In this document: positions 14,659 through 21,720 of the stretch, in pieces
How positions within the stretch are numbered: the first letter of the stretch is position 1
Layout: every line of letters begins with the position of its first letter
Origin: Waddliaceae bacterium
Lineage (GTDB): Bacteria; Chlamydiota; Chlamydiia; Chlamydiales; SLFE01
Direction of reading: 5' to 3'
NCBI GenBank assembly: GCA_007124415.1
Contig: SLFE01000052.1
Location: 1 to 22,224 of the forward strand
Length of the DNA: 22,224 nucleotides
Notes under the pieces: model-generated
The model's database searches: none
Told to the model about the DNA's origin: nothing
The model's input: only the letters and a program-made list of their open reading frames with translations
Translations under genes and position numbers: made by a program

Positions 14659-15924
14659 ATGGATGCTGCATCTAAAGGACTGATCACTCAAATGTCGTCT
14701 CTTTCGGCACAAGCTAAAGCTATGTGTCCGAACATTGCCGGCGCTCTCGACTGCCTGGTTGAAGCTGTTGCTCTTCAGGCTCTTACAAGTAATCAAGCTT
14801 TTGCAGAATTGGGGAAACTGCCGAATCACCGCGACTTTATAAACGATCCGCAGTTTCGAAAGGCTTATTATCGCTTCTGCTCCGAATATACTGAAGAATT
14901 GCTGATGATTTCTATAAAAGCTGGGGAGTTAGAGGCTTCTATTCCCTATGAAGCATTGAAGAAAAGGGCCGATGTTTTGGCAGCGACAGTTAATTATCAA
15001 GAGGGTAAAGATAAAGAAATAGATTTGACAGATCAATACAATTTTTATGATCAGTATCGCAAGGAATACCAGGATTTTTTTAATTTTCTCAAAGGGGAAC
15101 CGGTTAGAATCGACAGAAATAATTTTGCTTTTCTGATGAAATTGGCCCTTGAATACGGCTCCAATGATTTGATCATTGCATGCGGCCGGTATTGCTCAGA
15201 AAACTTAAAAAATTTTGATATTGATAGTTTGAATTTTGTTTGGGAGTTTGCCGAAGAGGTTTGCTGCTACTCCTGGCAGCTGGAAATTTTGAAATTGCTT
15301 AAAGGCAATGAAGATCTCCTCAGGTATATGAACACTGAATGTCGAAATCAATTTGTTTATTTCAAACGATGCTATCTGAATTTCAATTCCGACGCTTCCT
15401 GGTCAATGAATCTTTATAGCGACAGGGATTTGAATTATTTCATATCGATTTTTTCCAAGTGTCATTTCCTTCGGCGCTGCTCGGAGAGCGCAAACTACTC
15501 ATCGTCTGTTTTTCTCGGTTATATTCAAAACAGTAGGCGGGTCAAAGTGTTATTGGATATAAATGAAGCCGCAACGATGTTTTCAATGATAAGGATTAAT
15601 CTCAAACCGCTTTTGTCCGGGGAAAGGGCTGATCTCCTCAATCATTTATTTAGTAAGACCAGTCTTCGCGAGATTAACTTGGTTGGCAATGAAATCGACG
15701 ATGTCGAATCGGAAACTATCGCAAGGCTTTTGGAAAACAACAAGACTTTGGAAAAGCTTGTGCTGTCTTACAATAATATTTCCGGCAGGGGGGCTATGAA
15801 CTTGGCAGAGGCCATGGATAAAAATAGTCGGCTGGTTTGTCTTGATTTAAGCGGGAATCCGATCGACAATGACTGCCGGAAGAATTTGCAGGAAAAAAAT
15901 ATTTCCGGACTCATTCCCACTTGA
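14659..15924 (+). CDS. BTB-like and leucine-rich-repeat protein, candidate host-directed effector
   Basis: 421 residues from ATG 14659. The C-terminal part holds three ribonuclease-inhibitor-type leucine-rich repeats of about 28 residues (336-411), each with an LxxLxLxxNxI core: LREINLVGNEIDD, LEKLVLSYNNISG and LVCLDLSGNPIDN. Residues about 135-185 (FFNFLKGEPVRID, FAFLMKLALEYGSNDLIIAC) look like the second half of a BTB/POZ domain, followed by a helical region that could be BACK-like. BTB/F-box plus LRR proteins are expanded in amoeba-associated chlamydiae and are proposed ubiquitin-ligase adaptors acting in the host. No secretion signal can be seen by eye. The frame runs back through the SRP RNA gene, but starts there are not credible; ATG 14692 is another option. 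No ribosome binding site is clear. The 3' end overlaps the convergent methyltransferase gene by 14 bases. Confidence 0.75.
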   Translation: MDAASKGLITQMSSLSAQAKAMCPNIAGALDCLVEAVALQALTSNQAFAELGKLPNHRDFINDPQFRKAYYRFCSEYTEELLMISIKAGELEASIPYEALKKRADVLAATVNYQEGKDKEIDLTDQYNFYDQYRKEYQDFFNFLKGEPVRIDRNNFAFLMKLALEYGSNDLIIACGRYCSENLKNFDIDSLNFVWEFAEEVCCYSWQLEILKLLKGNEDLLRYMNTECRNQFVYFKRCYLNFNSDASWSMNLYSDRDLNYFISIFSKCHFLRRCSESANYSSSVFLGYIQNSRRVKVLLDINEAATMFSMIRINLKPLLSGERADLLNHLFSKTSLREINLVGNEIDDVESETIARLLENNKTLEKLVLSYNNISGRGAMNLAEAMDKNSRLVCLDLSGNPIDNDCRKNLQEKNISGLIPT

Positions 15925-16897
15925 TTTCTTTTTTAAATGGGGGGCGGTCCGGAATCGGCGGTTCATGCCTCTCTTCTAGAATCGGACGTCTTTTGCCGAT
16001 GAAAGTTGCGTGGCTGATGCCTCTATCCTGCTGAAAGAAGCGGCAGAGCTTTTCAAAAAACTTCATGCATAGACGATTTTGTTCCAAAAAGTAGACAAGA
16101 GGAGATAGAATCATTTTTATCGGAGCCCAAATGAGCGCGGGTATTGTTGTGCTGTTGATTTTGAACCACCAGAGGTAAAGGCCGTGCCTATGCTTGAATC
16201 CCTCTTCCCTCCGACTTTTATCGCGCCAAGCATTGAAGAATTTGGAAGGCGCTTTAAAAAAATGGAGCATTTTTAAATATAAAGCATAATGGTTAGTCAT
16301 CCATGTATGTATTTTAAATTCGGTTTCGGCAAGGGCGGCAAAGCGTTCAAAGGCGTCTTCGGAATAAATGTCGATCGGCGTGGAGCAGAGAACCTGTCCT
16401 TCGGGCTTGATGACCCGGCAAAGTTCGGCTATTGCCAGTCGAAAATCGCGGTGGTCGAGCTCGGCAATCACTTCAGCGCAGAGGCAAAGGTCGTATTTGT
16501 CATCTTCAAACGCAGTTATGGGAAGGGCGTCTTGCTTTTTTTCGATATTGGGATGTTCGGGTATACGCTTGAGCGCGTTTTGCGCAATGTCGGAGGCGGT
16601 GACTTTGGCCCCTTTTTCAGCCAAGGCCCTTGCCAAAGGACCGCAGCCGCATCCGATGTCTATAATTTCCAGCCCTTCGGGGTCGGTGAGTTGCTCAATA
16701 ACCGCAAGGGTTGTTTTGATTCTCTCACGTCCTATGGCGTTGGAATTCGGATCGAACCTTTTAGGTCTTGTCAGCCAAATTCGCTCATATTTGGCTTCAG
16801 CTTCTTGCTGCCTTTGTTTGATTTTGTTGACAGCATTTACTGTTTCTGTTTTTGTGTCTGTTTTGATTATGGATAATGGATTTTTTTTCATACTCAT
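15911..16897 (-). CDS. SAM-dependent class I methyltransferase with C-terminal hydrophobic extension
   Basis: 328 residues with a class I Rossmann-fold methyltransferase domain (about residues 60-190): motif I EIIDIGCGCGPLARAL (77-92), the acidic residue after strand 2 in VTASDIAQNA (Asp103), and the post-motif DLCLCAEVIAELDH (136-149). The domain resembles the UbiG/Methyltransf_11 group but the substrate is unknown. The C-terminal 120 residues (LYLWWFKINSTTIPALIWAP and beyond) are rich in aromatic and basic residues and could bind a membrane or lipid substrate. The ATG abuts the TAA of the upstream asparagine-synthetase-like gene (TAAATG), so translation is coupled and the two proteins probably work on one product. 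ATG 16891 (third codon) is an alternative start. Confidence 0.82.
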   Translation of the reverse strand: MSMKKNPLSIIKTDTKTETVNAVNKIKQRQQEAEAKYERIWLTRPKRFDPNSNAIGRERIKTTLAVIEQLTDPEGLEIIDIGCGCGPLARALAEKGAKVTASDIAQNALKRIPEHPNIEKKQDALPITAFEDDKYDLCLCAEVIAELDHRDFRLAIAELCRVIKPEGQVLCSTPIDIYSEDAFERFAALAETEFKIHTWMTNHYALYLKMLHFFKAPSKFFNAWRDKSRREEGFKHRHGLYLWWFKINSTTIPALIWAPIKMILSPLVYFLEQNRLCMKFFEKLCRFFQQDRGISHATFIGKRRPILEERHEPPIPDRPPFKKEIKWE

Positions 16898-18811
16898 TTA
16901 AGTTTTGGTTAAAAGCTCTTGTAAAGATAATTTCGGGCAGCTGGGTTCAATAGGAAAGTTTATAAATAATCGAAACCAGACTTCCAATGTAAGCAGCGCC
17001 CACAGGTTGGGGAAATATTTTTCGCAATTTTCCGGTGTATCGGTTACTGATTTAATCCAATTCGGGTCAATAATTCCCGATTCGACAAGAGAGCCATGGT
17101 TTAAACATTGGAAAACCTCCTGGAGTCCTGCTTCCTTGACCCAAGAACTTAAAAACTTTTTCCTGGTCTTTTTCGGCCTGTAGATAAGTTCATTCGGAAA
17201 TGTGTCGGTGAACATCCCCTTTAAAATCGAGGCTGTGTCTTTTTCGGATAAAGAGGAAGGTTCGGGAAACCCTGCAAGGTAATCAATAATGGCCGAATCC
17301 AAATAGGGGGCCCTCCATTGCAGCCCGCTGGCCATGGTCAACCTTTCAAATTGCGCAATGTAAAGATCGGGTAGCCTTGTTTTAAAATCGAGATAGAGAA
17401 AAGAGGAAGTATGCGACTGAATCTTTGACAAATTGTGGAATTTTTGCACAAAAAAATCCGATTGGAAATAGGTGCTGATCCAGGGGGCGGCGCTGTTGAG
17501 CATCTCTTCGGAAAATATGGAATTGTGACGAATATAACCGACTTCCCAAACATTAGATTGAGAATGCTGCAGAATATTAAATGCGGACTTATGGTCTATC
17601 CATTGGCAGGCGGGAACAATAAAGTTTCTAAGCAGCGTATGCCAAAGCTCGACGAAGTTGTATCTGATGATCGACTCCTGTTCCGAAAGAGTATATCTCC
17701 CATGGCCTGCAAGAAGCTCGTCGCTTCCCATGCCCGAATAGACATATTGGGACTGGCTCGAAGCTATCTTGCCAAGATTATATGTGGCAACCACATTGGG
17801 GTCTGCTAGCGGTTCGTCGAGGTACCAGATAATTTTAACAAAGTCGTCCAGCAGTGTTTTAGGCGTTATGATGCCAATGGTTTGATTGAGATGGAGAGAT
17901 TGGCTGAATCCGGATGCTGCTGTGATATCGGCGTCGTTTTGTCCTTGAAAACCTACAGTAAAGGCGGGTATCTCCTCCAGCGGCCTCTCTTGGCGGATAT
18001 AGTGAGCAACTGATGCCGACCCGATCCCCCCAGAAATCAGGCAGCCTGGAGTTATGTTGGGTTCCAGACGCTTTTTGACCGATTGCTTCAGTAAATAATC
18101 AAGATTGATGCGCGTCGTTTCAATCGGTTCGCTTTTCTTCTGTTGAAATTTTTCTCCATACGACCAGTAGGAATGGATTGAAACTCCGGATTTCTTTGAG
18201 AACTTAAGATAATGGGCGGGAAGAAGTTTGTTGACGTTCTGTATAGGCGTCATGTCTTGAGGAATGTAGCCGAGAGCCAAGTAAAAGGCTATAGAGTCAT
18301 TTGCCGGAGTTTGCGGAATCGTTCCGGTGGCGAGCATAGCCTTGATTTCGCTGGCAAAGATGAAGTGATTGAGGTCGAAGTACCAATAGAGGGGCTTAAC
18401 TCCAACCCTGTCGCGGTAAAGGTATAGCGTCCCACTGTTTACATCGTAAACGACAGCGGCAAAATCGCCGTCTATTTTTTCTACAAAATCTTCTCCCCAA
18501 GCGTCGAACGCATTTATGAACAGCTCGGAGTGTTTCATCGTTGCGAATTCATAGCCTTCCTTTTGCAAGGATTTGGAAAGTTCCTCATAGTTGTAGACAG
18601 CCCCGTCCAGGGCGGCGATTATGCTTTTTTTGCCATTGGCGGCGATAACGCCGCCGCTTATGCCGATGCTGACGTTTTTAAAGGAATATACATCCCTCAG
18701 ACCTTTTCCCAACATGCCCGGGCTTCTATGAGACATCGAGTCTAGTATGGGGTCCATAAATTTATGAATGTGAAACACATCGGGATATATAACCCCGGCA
18801 ATACCTGTCAT
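16898..18811 (-). CDS. Asparagine-synthetase-like protein lacking glutaminase Cys and PP-loop Asp
   Basis: 637 residues with the full two-domain layout of AsnB: an Ntn-type glutaminase domain (about 1-200) and an ATP-dependent synthetase domain (about 235-590). It begins MTGIAGVI, so the invariant nucleophile Cys2 is Thr. Other glutamine-pocket motifs are altered too: HRSPG for HRGPD, LDGAVYN for FNGEIYN. In the synthetase domain the PP-loop reads SGGIGSAS (260-267) instead of SGGLDS, so the pyrophosphate/Mg-binding Asp is Gly264. Elsewhere LDEPLADPNVVATYNL (331-346), SGMGSDELLAGHGRY (359-373) and RAPYLD look well kept, and the C-terminus is complete. It may use free ammonia or another amine, or be non-catalytic. 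The stop is adjacent to the methyltransferase start. A minus-strand TATATT in the 65-base gap to the CPBP gene is a candidate -10 box. Confidence 0.88.
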   Translation of the reverse strand: MTGIAGVIYPDVFHIHKFMDPILDSMSHRSPGMLGKGLRDVYSFKNVSIGISGGVIAANGKKSIIAALDGAVYNYEELSKSLQKEGYEFATMKHSELFINAFDAWGEDFVEKIDGDFAAVVYDVNSGTLYLYRDRVGVKPLYWYFDLNHFIFASEIKAMLATGTIPQTPANDSIAFYLALGYIPQDMTPIQNVNKLLPAHYLKFSKKSGVSIHSYWSYGEKFQQKKSEPIETTRINLDYLLKQSVKKRLEPNITPGCLISGGIGSASVAHYIRQERPLEEIPAFTVGFQGQNDADITAASGFSQSLHLNQTIGIITPKTLLDDFVKIIWYLDEPLADPNVVATYNLGKIASSQSQYVYSGMGSDELLAGHGRYTLSEQESIIRYNFVELWHTLLRNFIVPACQWIDHKSAFNILQHSQSNVWEVGYIRHNSIFSEEMLNSAAPWISTYFQSDFFVQKFHNLSKIQSHTSSFLYLDFKTRLPDLYIAQFERLTMASGLQWRAPYLDSAIIDYLAGFPEPSSLSEKDTASILKGMFTDTFPNELIYRPKKTRKKFLSSWVKEAGLQEVFQCLNHGSLVESGIIDPNWIKSVTDTPENCEKYFPNLWALLTLEVWFRLFINFPIEPSCPKLSLQELLTKT

Positions 18812-18876
18812 CCGCTTTACATTGTTTGAGTGATCTTGTAAACTCCATTAATATAACGTCGAGGGGTTTTAAAGCA
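18812..18876. promoter_or_regulatory. Divergent promoter region between the AsnB-like and CPBP genes
   Basis: 65 bases between two divergent start codons. On the plus strand TTGAGT (18826-18831) with a 17-base spacer and TAATAT (18849-18854) is a candidate promoter, and GAGGGG (18861-18866) is a ribosome binding site 10 bases before ATG 18877. On the minus strand TATATT lies in the same AT-rich core. The assignments are tentative; opposing promoters would overlap. Confidence 0.35.
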
Positions 18877-19755
18877 ATGTTAGTCAAAGTCCAAGATAAT
18901 GTATGGATTCTTCTAGCAGCTTTGACCTTTGTTTCTATAATGTCGCTCATAGCTTGGTGCTTGGGCTTTTACCGTCTGCCAAAAGGCGAGAAAAAGAGGC
19001 ATATAGGAGTCGGATCTGCGGCTGCTGCTTTCGGCCTGTACTTTTTTGTGCAGCTTATCCTCGTACCAATGGGCCTAATTGGCTGGGTCTATTACCAATC
19101 CGGCTCTGTCCCCGAAGAGATTTTCGGGCCTCTTTCGCAATCCGATATCGGATGGATCAATCTTTTTTCAATTTTACTTTCAACAACTGTTGTTATTATC
19201 CTCAGCATTGCGCTGGGGCGAAATTCAAGGCAAGAGATCTGGAATTTCGGCAGTTTGAATTTCTGGAAGCATGTAAAGAGCGCTTTGATCGGAATGGTAA
19301 CGTGGCTTTTGTCCTACCCCTGGGTAGTGGTCGTCGGGCAGTTTGTGAGCATTTGCTTGATACTTTGGCGCGGGGAAGCGCTTCCTGACGTCGACCAGGA
19401 TATGGTGCATTATTTAAGGAGCATCGCCGATGACAGACTTCTTTTCACCTCATCTCTTGCCGCCGTGATCGTGTGGGTTCCCTTGGCTGAAGAATTGCTG
19501 TTTAGAGGATTTTTGCAAAGCTGGCTCTCGACATTTTTCCCGGTTTCTTTTGCAATAGCCCTCACATCCATACTTTTTGCCTTTTTGCATTTTTCAATCG
19601 GGCAGGGACTTTTAAACTGGCTGCTCATTCCTTCCCTTTTTGTCCTTTCCTGTTTTCTCGGCTTTGTTTACGAGCGGCAGCAAGCCCTGATCGCCCCTAT
19701 TTTCCTTCATATGACAGTCAATGCCATCAGTGCTTCAATGATTTTTATTATTTAA
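18877..19755 (+). CDS. CPBP-family intramembrane metalloprotease (CAAX protease-like)
   Basis: 292 residues with about seven to eight hydrophobic segments, an integral membrane protein. The three family motifs are present: Glu205-Glu206-x3-Arg210 in AEELLFRGFLQSW, His238 in FAFLHFS, and His278-x3-Asn282 in HMTVNA. Members include eukaryotic CAAX-prenyl proteases and bacterial proteins for peptide maturation or bacteriocin immunity; the substrate here is unknown. A TTG at 18826 would add 17 polar residues, but ATG 18877 with GAGGGG upstream gives a normal membrane-protein N-terminus. It is divergent from the AsnB-like gene and 55 bases from the PP2C gene, so it may be monocistronic. Catalytic activity is likely from motif integrity but not shown. 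Confidence 0.88.
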   Translation: MLVKVQDNVWILLAALTFVSIMSLIAWCLGFYRLPKGEKKRHIGVGSAAAAFGLYFFVQLILVPMGLIGWVYYQSGSVPEEIFGPLSQSDIGWINLFSILLSTTVVIILSIALGRNSRQEIWNFGSLNFWKHVKSALIGMVTWLLSYPWVVVVGQFVSICLILWRGEALPDVDQDMVHYLRSIADDRLLFTSSLAAVIVWVPLAEELLFRGFLQSWLSTFFPVSFAIALTSILFAFLHFSIGQGLLNWLLIPSLFVLSCFLGFVYERQQALIAPIFLHMTVNAISASMIFII

Positions 19756-19770
19756 TTTTCTAATTAATAT

Positions 19771-19803
19771 TTAGTTTAAACTAATCCTCAAATTTGGTAT
19801 AAA
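19771..19803 (+). promoter_or_regulatory. Candidate PP2C-gene promoter overlapped by a perfect palindrome
   Basis: TTAGTTTAAACTAA (19771-19784) is a perfect 14-base palindrome. TTTAAA inside it (19775-19780) is 17 bases before TATAAA (19798-19803), so the palindrome covers a possible -35 box and could be an operator. Transcription would start only about one base before ATG 19811, which would make a nearly leaderless message. Confidence 0.35.
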
Positions 19804-19810
19804 GATTTGT

Positions 19811-20563
19811 ATGTCAGATAATATAGAAAGTTGGGGAGTTTCCCATGTAGGCTTTGTGAGAGGCAATAACGAAGATGTTTGGGAAGCGCTTGACGATGAA
19901 AATTTTTTTATTGTCGCCGACGGCATGGGCGGTCACAGAGCAGGAGAGGTTGCCGCCAAGGAGGCAGTCGATGCCCTGGCAAGGATTGTCAGGCATAAGT
20001 TATTACTAAAGCCCAGGGAAAAACACACATTAAGCACCTTGTCCGAACTCATCCATAGTTCGATAGTCGATGTTAATTCGATAGTGTATTCCATCGGCAA
20101 CTCAGACGATTCACTCAGAGGTATGGGGACAACGCTTTGCTGCCTTATCGTTGGCGAAGAAGGAGTCGTTTACGGCCATGTCGGGGACAGCCGGATTTAC
20201 CGCCTTAGGGACGGGGAGCTTAAGCAATTGACCGAAGACCATACTCTGACAGTACAGCTGGCTGCCCCGGATGAGGACGACGATGAAGAATCGGGTAAAT
20301 TTATATATAAAAATATTTTAACTAGGACAATTGGAAACGACCCTCTCATTGTTCCCGATGTTGATATGGCTTCTATACAAGACGGAGATATGTACTTATT
20401 GTGTTCGGATGGTTTGACCGATATGCTAACACCTGAAGAGATGCAAAACATACTTATTTCTTCTCCGACCGCTCAGGAAGGGGCGCAAAATTTAGTCGAT
20501 GCCGCTCTGGCAGCGGGGGGAATCGACAATATTACCTTAATCGCTCTGAAAATAACCAAATGA
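19811..20563 (+). CDS. PP2C-type (PPM) serine/threonine protein phosphatase
   Basis: Metal-dependent phosphatase that reverses Ser/Thr phosphorylation, presumably by Hanks-type kinases such as chlamydial PknD/Pkn1. It has 250 residues and a complete bacterial PPM domain: VGFVRGNNED (13-22), VADGMGGHRAGE (35-46, metal-binding Asp37), GMGTTLC (104-110), GHVGDSRIYRL (122-132), LLCSDGLTDML (197-206, Asp200) and GIDNITLI (237-244, Asp239). An acidic insertion PDEDDDEESG (153-162) sits in the flap region, which often tunes substrate choice. There is no membrane segment, so it is a soluble protein. No ribosome binding site is visible before ATG 19811. The stop overlaps the start of the cysteine desulfurase gene (ATGA at 20560-20563); I remember the same pair being adjacent in Chlamydia. 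Confidence 0.94.
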   Translation: MSDNIESWGVSHVGFVRGNNEDVWEALDDENFFIVADGMGGHRAGEVAAKEAVDALARIVRHKLLLKPREKHTLSTLSELIHSSIVDVNSIVYSIGNSDDSLRGMGTTLCCLIVGEEGVVYGHVGDSRIYRLRDGELKQLTEDHTLTVQLAAPDEDDDEESGKFIYKNILTRTIGNDPLIVPDVDMASIQDGDMYLLCSDGLTDMLTPEEMQNILISSPTAQEGAQNLVDAALAAGGIDNITLIALKITK

Positions 20564-21684
20564 AACGCATTTATCTAGACAATAACGCAACAACCGAGAT
20601 TGATCCCCGTGTGCTTGAGGCCATGTATCTGGAGATGAAAGATCGTTTTGGCAACCCCTCGAGCATCCATTCATTCGGCCAGGAAGCTCGAAACCGACTC
20701 ACCAAGGCCAGAAGAAATATCGCCTCATTTTTGGGCGTTAAACCCTCAGAGCTTATTTTTACCTCGAGCGGGAGCGAGGCGGTGAATATGATATTGAAAG
20801 GAGCGGGCGGCCACATAATCACAACAGATGTCGAGCATTCCTGCGTCTTTGCAACAGCCAGGCATCTCAGCGATCAGGGAAGGGATGTCACCTTTCTCCC
20901 GGCAGGGGAGTCGGGAGCAGTGTCGGCAGACCAGGTTCAAGCAGCTATACAGCCTAAAACCTCGCTCATTGCCATTATGGCTGTCAATAATGAAACCGGA
21001 GTGAAAACGGATATCGAAGCGATCGCTCGGATCGCGGAGCAAGAGCGCATCCCATTGTTTGTCGATGCGGTTGCCTTGGTCGGCAAAGAAATTTTTGAGA
21101 TTCCCAAAGGGGTATCGGCCCTTTGTTTTAGCGGTCATAAGTTTCATGCCCCCAAAGGAGTCGGCGGCCTGTTTTTGCGATCTTCGTTCAAGGTTCCCCC
21201 ATTGATATCCGGCGGGCATCAGGAAAATCACAAGAGGGCGGGAACGGAGAATACAGCAGCTATAGTCGCATTGGAAGAGGCTTTTGCCGTCCTGAAGGAA
21301 GAATTGCCTGAAGTTTCTATGCGGATGGCCGGGCTTCGGGATCATTTTGAGAGCCGGATTCAATCCGAATTATCAGACGTTTTTGTCAATGGAACGGGTC
21401 CGAGGGTGTGCAACACCTCGAATCTGTCATTTATCGGCTTGGACGGCGAATCGCTTCTGATGAACTTCGACCTTGCGGGTCTTGCTGTCAGTCATGGGGC
21501 GGCCTGCTCTTCGGGATCACTAGAGCCCTCGCGCGTGCTCATTAATATGGGGCTCTCAAAAGAGCGGGCGAAAAGTTCGATCCGTTTTAGCCTGTCGCGT
21601 TTCACTACTCGGCAAGAAATCGACCGGGCAGTCGACATTATCGTCAAAGTGGCCGGCGATATGCGCGTCGCATTGAACCACTGA
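20560..21684 (+). CDS. Cysteine desulfurase (NifS/IscS-like)
   Basis: PLP enzyme taking sulfur from cysteine as a persulfide for Fe-S clusters or thiolation. It has 374 residues. Seen: RIYLDNNATT (3-12), FGNPSS (30-35), TSSGSEAVN (68-76), His93 in DVEHSC, NNETG (143-147), PLP-binding Lys194 in SGHKFHAPKG, RAGTEN (226-231), and the catalytic loop GAACSSGSLEPS with Cys316, the pattern of IscS/NifS-type rather than SufS-type enzymes. Unusual: the PLP-contacting DAxQ motif reads DAVALVGK, with Ala172 in place of Gln. The protein is about 30 residues shorter at the C-terminus than E. coli IscS. No IscU or other cluster gene is next to it. It is coupled to the PP2C gene by a 4-base overlap and converges with the CorC-like gene 20 bases away. 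Confidence 0.93.
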   Translation: MKRIYLDNNATTEIDPRVLEAMYLEMKDRFGNPSSIHSFGQEARNRLTKARRNIASFLGVKPSELIFTSSGSEAVNMILKGAGGHIITTDVEHSCVFATARHLSDQGRDVTFLPAGESGAVSADQVQAAIQPKTSLIAIMAVNNETGVKTDIEAIARIAEQERIPLFVDAVALVGKEIFEIPKGVSALCFSGHKFHAPKGVGGLFLRSSFKVPPLISGGHQENHKRAGTENTAAIVALEEAFAVLKEELPEVSMRMAGLRDHFESRIQSELSDVFVNGTGPRVCNTSNLSFIGLDGESLLMNFDLAGLAVSHGAACSSGSLEPSRVLINMGLSKERAKSSIRFSLSRFTTRQEIDRAVDIIVKVAGDMRVALNH

Positions 21685-21688
21685 TTGT

Positions 21689-21720
21689 GACCCTAATCCG
21701 CGGTTTATATGACGCGGGTC
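21689..21720. terminator. Weak hairpin between convergent genes, possible two-way terminator
   Basis: GACC and CGCG (from 21689 and 21699) can pair with CGCGGGTC (21713-21720), leaving a short bulge and a 10-base loop. There is no T-run and it runs into the end of the CorC-like gene, so any terminator role is doubtful. Confidence 0.2.

Noticed and set aside
16289..16901. Long plus-strand reading frames opposite the methyltransferase gene
   Set aside because: They are antisense to a gene with clear family motifs, show no recognisable domain, and are explained by codon bias of the real strand.
18826..18876. TTG start giving a 17-residue N-terminal extension of the CPBP protease
   Set aside because: It has no ribosome binding site, whereas ATG 18877 has GAGGGG upstream and gives a typical membrane-protein start.
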